A stretch of 64,000 nucleotides of DNA from Trichomonas vaginalis G3. Its lineage: Eukaryota > Parabasalia > Trichomonadida > Trichomonadidae. The stretch covers positions 21,681,411 to 21,745,410 of the forward strand of contig NC_067203.1 of assembly GCF_026262505.1 (NCBI RefSeq). Direction: 5' to 3'. The position numbers and the translations under genes are program-made. The notes under the pieces are model-generated. The model had not been told where the DNA came from and ran no database searches. It worked only from the letters and a program-made list of their open reading frames with translations. Shown one piece after another: positions 60,001-64,000 of the stretch (positions are counted from its first letter, which is position 1; the number at the start of each line of letters is the position of its first letter).

Positions 60001-60865
60001 GAAGTAAAGAAGTTGTTGAGTTAAGGTTAAAGTATAAGAAAGAAGAAATCCTTTGCAAGAAAATATAAAGCTCATTCTGAACAGTATTTATGGCAAAACT
60101 ATTCTATCTCCTATTGAGTCAAAAATAACCATAGTAAATGACAAAGATGCTATAAGATATGCCATCAGAAACTACAACCATATAGTGAAGTTCGAAGGTT
60201 TGGATGGTTCAGATAAAACTATTTTCAAGCTAACGAAAAGCATTTGCAGACACTTTAACTTCTGTCCACTTGGTGTTAACATTCTGTCTATGTCGAAGAG
60301 AATAATGTGTGAAGTATTCTGTACTGCTGAGGACTTAGGAATGGACATCTTTTATAGCGATACGGACAGTATGCATCTCTACAATGAAGATATCCCTCGT
60401 TTAGCTGAAGAGTTTGAGAAACGTTATGGAAGAGTTCTCATTGGTAAAAACCTTGGTCAATTTCATAGCGACTTTGCAGAAATCACACCTGGAAAACAAA
60501 GTTTAGCATACAAGTCAATATTTTGTGGAAAGAAGACTTACATAGACTTACTCCCGAATGATTTAAATGAAGTTGCATTTCACTGCAGAATGAAAGGCGT
60601 GAAGCAAGATGTTATTGCTTTAACCGCTAATGAAATGTTTCCTGACTCTGTTCAGTGTTTCTATGATGAAGATAAAGGTTTAATGGTTCCGCAAGGAACA
60701 TATGACAAAGACTCTGAGTTCAGTTTAATGAAACTTTACAAAGCACTTTATGACGGTCAAGAGATTGGATTTGACTTATGTAAGTCATGTCAACCTTGCT
60801 TTGAAGAGAAGTTTAACTTCTCAATAACGACTAAAACAAGCTTTATTCGTAAGTTGAAGTTCTGA
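57090..60865 (+). pseudogene. Polinton protein-primed DNA polymerase B, broken
   Basis: A family B polymerase of the protein-primed type used by Polintons, adenoviruses and phi29-like phages. The span corresponds to about 1250 codons, the usual size. A long N-terminal region rich in Lys/Arg/Glu comes first. Exonuclease motifs are visible (FFADFECSTDG; YFHNLSYDINFIL; FYCKQDVRIL), then the polymerase palm motifs DFDAVSLYPSAIARL, KLILNSIYGKT and FYSDTDSMHLY. The gene is broken, about four breaks, most in the region between the N-terminal part and the exonuclease domain; the catalytic motifs are preserved. A mini-repeat copy (57259-57285) lies within the N-terminal coding part. Confidence 0.9.
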
Positions 60866-60912
60866 GGTCATTTATTTTTGTCAGCAATGAGGTCATTCGT
60901 GATAAAAATAAG

Positions 60913-60938
60913 CCGCTAGCGGCAAGAGCGAAGCCATG
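60913..60938 (+). repeat. Polinton dispersed mini-repeat, third copy
   Basis: CCGCTAGCGGCAAGAGCGAA followed by GCCATG. It shares the palindromic GC core and the GCGAAG(T/C)CCATG-like tail with the copies at 53506 and 57259, and lies between convergent genes. Confidence 0.5.
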
Positions 60939-60945
60939 TGGTCAT

Positions 60946-61803
60946 TTACAATACTGCGATGGTAGAGTTTAAGAGTTGTGCTTCAATGTAGAGACAGTCC
61001 TTATGGTCTGGAGGTAAGAACACTGGGCAGTTATGGTCATGAGTGGAGAACATGTCTATCCAAAACTCACGATTGAAGCCAGTTAATTTATAGTATTTAG
61101 GGTTAGGAAGTGGTGAAGTTCTTGTATGACCAATGAACTCATTTTCAACTCCCTTACTTAAGTTTGAATATAATATAGCTTGCTTTCTATCCCAAATACC
61201 TGGAAATCTAATTTCGGAAAAATCATTTTTCCTCGGAAGCATTGCATCATAATTGAAAACATTCTTGAAATCATCACTTGGTTCAGAGATTTGAAATCTT
61301 ATACGTAATGGATTTTCTTTCTTTTTAGCGACTTCATTGAATGGTGAGAATACAATGAATTGACAGTCATGTGTTCCATCTTCATTTGGTACAAACTCGT
61401 AATGAAAAGCTATTAATCTTTCTACAATTCCTTCTTCTTTCAGTTGTGCAAGAAACTCACGTAAAGGCTGTAAAGTTTGTACTTCAATGTTAAACTTCTT
61501 TTGAAAATTTTCGTAAAATGTAATTATACAGTCTTCTAACGTTGTATCGTCTTTAAAGTATTTGTATATGTGAATGTTTTGGGCGCTTAAAGACTGTTCG
61601 TCATTTTCTATCTCGACTTGAAGTATAAAGTCAACCTTTCTGAAAGCACGTGTTATATACATATTTGTTATGCCAATGTACTTCTCTTCATTTATGTTCA
61701 CAATCCAGTCTGTTGGAAACTTAAACGTTACTCTGTTCCCCTTTATTTTGACGTCAGGGTTTTCACTACTGAACGCAACAGATAAAGGTATTTGTCTATA
61801 CAT
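60946..61803 (-). CDS. Polinton hypothetical protein, candidate virion or assembly protein
   Basis: 285 residues, looks whole (start MYRQIPLSVAFSSENPDVKI). Mixed beta strands and helices with several aromatic-rich segments (GFNREFWIDMFSTHDHNCPV). No signature recognised. Its size and place between polymerase and capsid gene would suit a structural or assembly protein. Confidence 0.6.
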   Translation of the reverse strand: MYRQIPLSVAFSSENPDVKIKGNRVTFKFPTDWIVNINEEKYIGITNMYITRAFRKVDFILQVEIENDEQSLSAQNIHIYKYFKDDTTLEDCIITFYENFQKKFNIEVQTLQPLREFLAQLKEEGIVERLIAFHYEFVPNEDGTHDCQFIVFSPFNEVAKKKENPLRIRFQISEPSDDFKNVFNYDAMLPRKNDFSEIRFPGIWDRKQAILYSNLSKGVENEFIGHTRTSPLPNPKYYKLTGFNREFWIDMFSTHDHNCPVFLPPDHKDCLYIEAQLLNSTIAVL

Positions 61804-61827
61804 TTAGTTCGGATAAAAATAAACCAT

Positions 61828-62088
61828 TTACTCTTTCTTTGCTTCAGCTTCTTTAGCTTTTGCTTCAGCTTCTTCTCTAGCTTTCTTCGCCAGCAAACGT
61901 GGGTTCTTTTGTCTTCCAGCAGCTAATGCAGCAAGTTGTTTTTCACTAAGTTTTCTCTTTGGTTTCTCTGGCTTTTGTTCTTGTTTTTGTTCCTTCAGTT
62001 CGGATAAAATTTGCTCACGAATTTCTTTCTTCAATGCTTCAACATCTATGACCTCTTGGGTCTTGTCCGTGGGACTTGTCTGAGTCAT
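61828..62088 (-). CDS. small Lys/Glu-rich coiled protein
   Basis: 86 residues from ATG 62088 (MTQTSPTDKTQEVIDVEALK); an ATG 21 bp further upstream is less likely. The sequence is almost all charged helix, with a basic segment (PKRKLSEKQLAALAAGRQK) like short DNA-binding segments in large DNA viruses, and an Ala/Glu/Lys coiled tail. Looks whole. A nucleic-acid-binding role is inferred from composition only. Confidence 0.55.
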   Translation of the reverse strand: MTQTSPTDKTQEVIDVEALKKEIREQILSELKEQKQEQKPEKPKRKLSEKQLAALAAGRQKNPRLLAKKAREEAEAKAKEAEAKKE

Positions 62089-62133
62089 TTGACTGCAGAT
62101 AAAAAACAAAATTAAAACTTTAACCGATGTAAA

Positions 62134-62568
62134 ATGAGCTTGTCAAAATCAGAGCGAGAGTCTATTATATTAAATGACGCAAGAGGAATACAACATCCTT
62201 TCTATTACGTAAGTCAGAGTAAAGATGGTAAAATATACGTAAGAAAAAGAAAGGTTCCATTAGCGAATGCAGAAAGCGACAACATTAAGGTGTATGGCAA
62301 GGGTGAAGTCCACGAAGCCCATATAAAACCTTCTGTTCAAACTGAGCCACCAATAGAACCAGAAGAAAAGAAGCCAGATGTACTTTCAATAACAAACCAA
62401 GAGCTTATTGCAAAGTTCGTGAATTTCATTGAAAAACAAACCGAGTCAAAGAACCCTGACCCACCAGTGAAAGAAGTTGAGACAAAAGAGAATGTACAGT
62501 TCATTGAAAATGTCAAGAAACAACTTCCACCACGAATGCCAAGAAGAAGAGTGAGAATAATGAAGTAA
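62134..62568 (+). CDS. Polinton small basic/proline-rich protein
   Basis: 144 residues, looks whole. The N-terminus is structured (ILNDARGIQHPFYYVSQSKD), then comes a mini-repeat-derived segment (GKGEVHEAH), a Pro/Glu linker and a very basic C-terminus (PPRMPRRRVRIMK). It sits directly upstream of the capsid gene. Packaging or scaffold role possible; not shown. Confidence 0.55.
   Translation: MSLSKSERESIILNDARGIQHPFYYVSQSKDGKIYVRKRKVPLANAESDNIKVYGKGEVHEAHIKPSVQTEPPIEPEEKKPDVLSITNQELIAKFVNFIEKQTESKNPDPPVKEVETKENVQFIENVKKQLPPRMPRRRVRIMK
62296..62314 (+). repeat. Polinton dispersed mini-repeat, coding copy
   Basis: GGCAAGGGTGAAGTCCACG, a diverged copy of the GGCGAGGACGAAGTCCATG core, in frame within the small basic protein (encodes GKGEVHE; the polymerase copy encodes GEDEVHA). 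Confidence 0.4.
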
Positions 62569-62595
62569 ATAGATATTTTTATCTGAAGTAAATAC

Positions 62596-64000
62596 ATGCA
62601 GAACGAACAGCTAAACGAATTTACTCCAGCAGAGCATATTCATCAGATTCGCTCATATTTCGATATCATAGACAATGCAGTTCAAATTGGTGACACTAAT
62701 AGAAAATATTCTGACGCAAAGATTCCATCACAACCTGGAACTGCTAAAGATAACACATGGGTAACATTCAATCTCTCACCTCCTGGTGAAAATATGTTGG
62801 ACCTTTACAATACATTCATTACGTATAAAATGGAAGGTCAATTTATTGTAGATAAAGAAATTGGTTCAGGTCCCAATAAAACAAACCCACCAGGATTTTG
62901 GATTGGTTTCGATGACGCTTTCTATGCAGTTGCTGGATATCAAATCCTTGCAAATGGTCGTATCGTATATTCTCAAGACAACGCAAGAGAAGAAGCATAT
63001 ATAACTTCAAACTCACAAACTACCGAACAAATAAAGAAAGTAGATGTTTTCTCAAAGACTCGACATGAAGATGTATGGAGTCATTCGGGAACATGCAGAA
63101 CAGGACAAATTGTTAGTGGTCCAATTACAGCAGGAAAATCATTTGATTTTAAGCTTCGTTTAAGAATTCCTGTTAGAAGATTCCTTCCATTAGAAGCTAT
63201 TCGATTTATTCCAGCTTTTGCAGGAAACATTCAGCTTAAAGTAAAGTTCAGTAGCGATGCCTTACAATGCACATCTATATCTGTAAATGATATCATTGCT
63301 TTCAATCCAACTCTTAAAGTTGCATTTGCTTCAGATTCAAATCCACCGACAAATAAATTTGTTCCATGGAATGAACCATTCACTATGATAACGAAGGCAG
63401 TAGAAGCTAGTGGAACAGTTACTATTACAACTGTAACCCAGCAACTATTTCGAACAAAGATGGATTTTAATGAATGTTTTATTCATCCAAAGTCATTCTC
63501 TTTAGACCCTAACATTTATACAGAACTTGTAGAACATTATACAAACGAGGCTTTATGTTTTCCTGTTAAAGTTATGGATTGGATTCCTATGGACGGTTCA
63601 TTCTCAAAGAATACAGATAGTTCAAGTGCAACATTTACAGCAGCTTATACGCCTATTAATGTTAAAAGTATTTGGGCACTATTTAGAAAGAAAGACAACT
63701 ATTATGTTAATTTTGAGAACCCTAAGTTTAAATATCTTCAGCTTTCCATGGGAGCTTATGGAAATATGCCTGCAGAACCTGAAAAATCATATGGACCTGT
63801 ATTTTATGAAATGGTTGCGAACGCTTGCAATACAAACAATGATATGATAGGATTTAATGAAGATGTTATGAGGTCATTGGTGGATGATGGTAGTGTGGAA
63901 CATAAATGGGATAGCTATGACAACACACATTTCTTATGTGGTTTTCCAACAGAAGTGGACTTTTGCTTCCAGCAAGGTCAAACATCTACTGCTCCAATAA
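62596..64000 (+). CDS. probable major capsid protein (double jelly-roll), partial at right edge
   Basis: One open frame of 468 codons from ATG 62596 to the window edge. It is absent from simple frame lists because its stop lies outside. The start is MQNEQLNEFTPAEHIHQIRS. The composition is beta-rich with aromatic strands. The segment FDFKLRLRIPVRRFLPLEAI followed by RFIPAFAGNIQLKVKFSS resembles the end of the first jelly-roll in Polinton and virophage capsids, and SKSIW-type and YLQLSMGAYGNMPAEP segments lie in the second half. Length and placement beside small basic genes agree with a Polinton capsid gene. The visible part looks whole. Confidence is moderate because capsid identity is from pattern and context, not a motif. 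Confidence 0.65.
   Translation, partial: MQNEQLNEFTPAEHIHQIRSYFDIIDNAVQIGDTNRKYSDAKIPSQPGTAKDNTWVTFNLSPPGENMLDLYNTFITYKMEGQFIVDKEIGSGPNKTNPPGFWIGFDDAFYAVAGYQILANGRIVYSQDNAREEAYITSNSQTTEQIKKVDVFSKTRHEDVWSHSGTCRTGQIVSGPITAGKSFDFKLRLRIPVRRFLPLEAIRFIPAFAGNIQLKVKFSSDALQCTSISVNDIIAFNPTLKVAFASDSNPPTNKFVPWNEPFTMITKAVEASGTVTITTVTQQLFRTKMDFNECFIHPKSFSLDPNIYTELVEHYTNEALCFPVKVMDWIPMDGSFSKNTDSSSATFTAAYTPINVKSIWALFRKKDNYYVNFENPKFKYLQLSMGAYGNMPAEPEKSYGPVFYEMVANACNTNNDMIGFNEDVMRSLVDDGSVEHKWDSYDNTHFLCGFPTEVDFCFQQGQTSTAPI

Larger units (their letters stand above)
44000..64000 (+). mobile_element. Polinton/Maverick element, left part (continues past right edge)
   Basis: A self-synthesising DNA transposon of the Polinton/Maverick class, at least 20 kb. 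It is recognised by the co-occurrence of a retroviral-type integrase, protein-primed DNA polymerase B, an FtsK/HerA-like packaging ATPase and a probable jelly-roll capsid protein, on both strands, within a region whose gene density differs from the host. The left end abuts the ankyrin relic near 44000 and starts with terminal sequence containing GGAGGTACTGCGCACCTACTT. The right terminus, and hence the 6-bp target duplication, are outside the window. Broken parts: ATPase, integrase, polymerase and two lesser genes. Other genes look whole. Overall it is a fossil of moderate age. Confidence 0.93.

Overview
The window looks like AT-rich nuclear DNA of a trichomonad (Parabasalia; Trichomonas or Tritrichomonas type). 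The evidence is intron-less host genes with very short 5' leaders and TCA-type initiators, a GC-richer alpha-tubulin gene, and gene families expanded in trichomonads (DUF3447-type ankyrin proteins, BspA-like LRR proteins, ALK-type glycine-rich surface proteins, PH/LRR proteins, divergent kinases). A large Polinton/Maverick element also fits. Species cannot be fixed from this sequence alone.

Host part, 1-37.4 kb and 41.8-44.0 kb. Genes that look whole are alpha-tubulin, a CAMK-type kinase, a coiled-coil protein, an SGT1-like TPR+CS protein, two ankyrin proteins, an IRE/Rim15-like AGC kinase with a zinc finger, a casein kinase 1, a PH-LRR-proline-rich (CARMIL-like) protein, a BspA-like LRR protein and tRNA-Gly(TCC). 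Several surface or secreted protein genes are broken: a glycine-rich protein, a GH16 glucanase, a beta-helix protein, an N-x-C repeat type I membrane protein (one frameshift) and two ankyrin relics. The silent or decaying set is biased towards cell-surface families.

Mobile DNA in the host part. A 4.34-kb hAT transposon (37454-41791) has a perfect 8-bp target duplication, a decayed BED/hAT transposase and an internal CCTCAG satellite. A second, 3.39-kb hAT-like element (20688-24080), also with an 8-bp duplication, sits 54 bp upstream of the AGC kinase start codon. A 1.76-kb foldback element (26237-27991) has almost identical 276-bp arms and carries a relic of a glycine-rich surface gene. Two separate arrays of 122-bp palindromic units lie at 16.5 and 17.4 kb.

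Polinton, about 44.0-64.0 kb and running off the right edge. It is inserted in an already decayed ankyrin gene. It carries a packaging ATPase, retroviral-type integrase and protein-primed DNA polymerase B (all broken), together with open genes for a phage-collar fibre protein (999 aa), a primase/SF3-helicase (770 aa), several small proteins and a probable major capsid protein cut by the window edge. The primase-helicase gene is bracketed by paired repeats of about 90 bp, direct on each side and inverted across the gene, each rich in GTCAC motifs. This cassette and the fibre gene are the most unusual content in the window.
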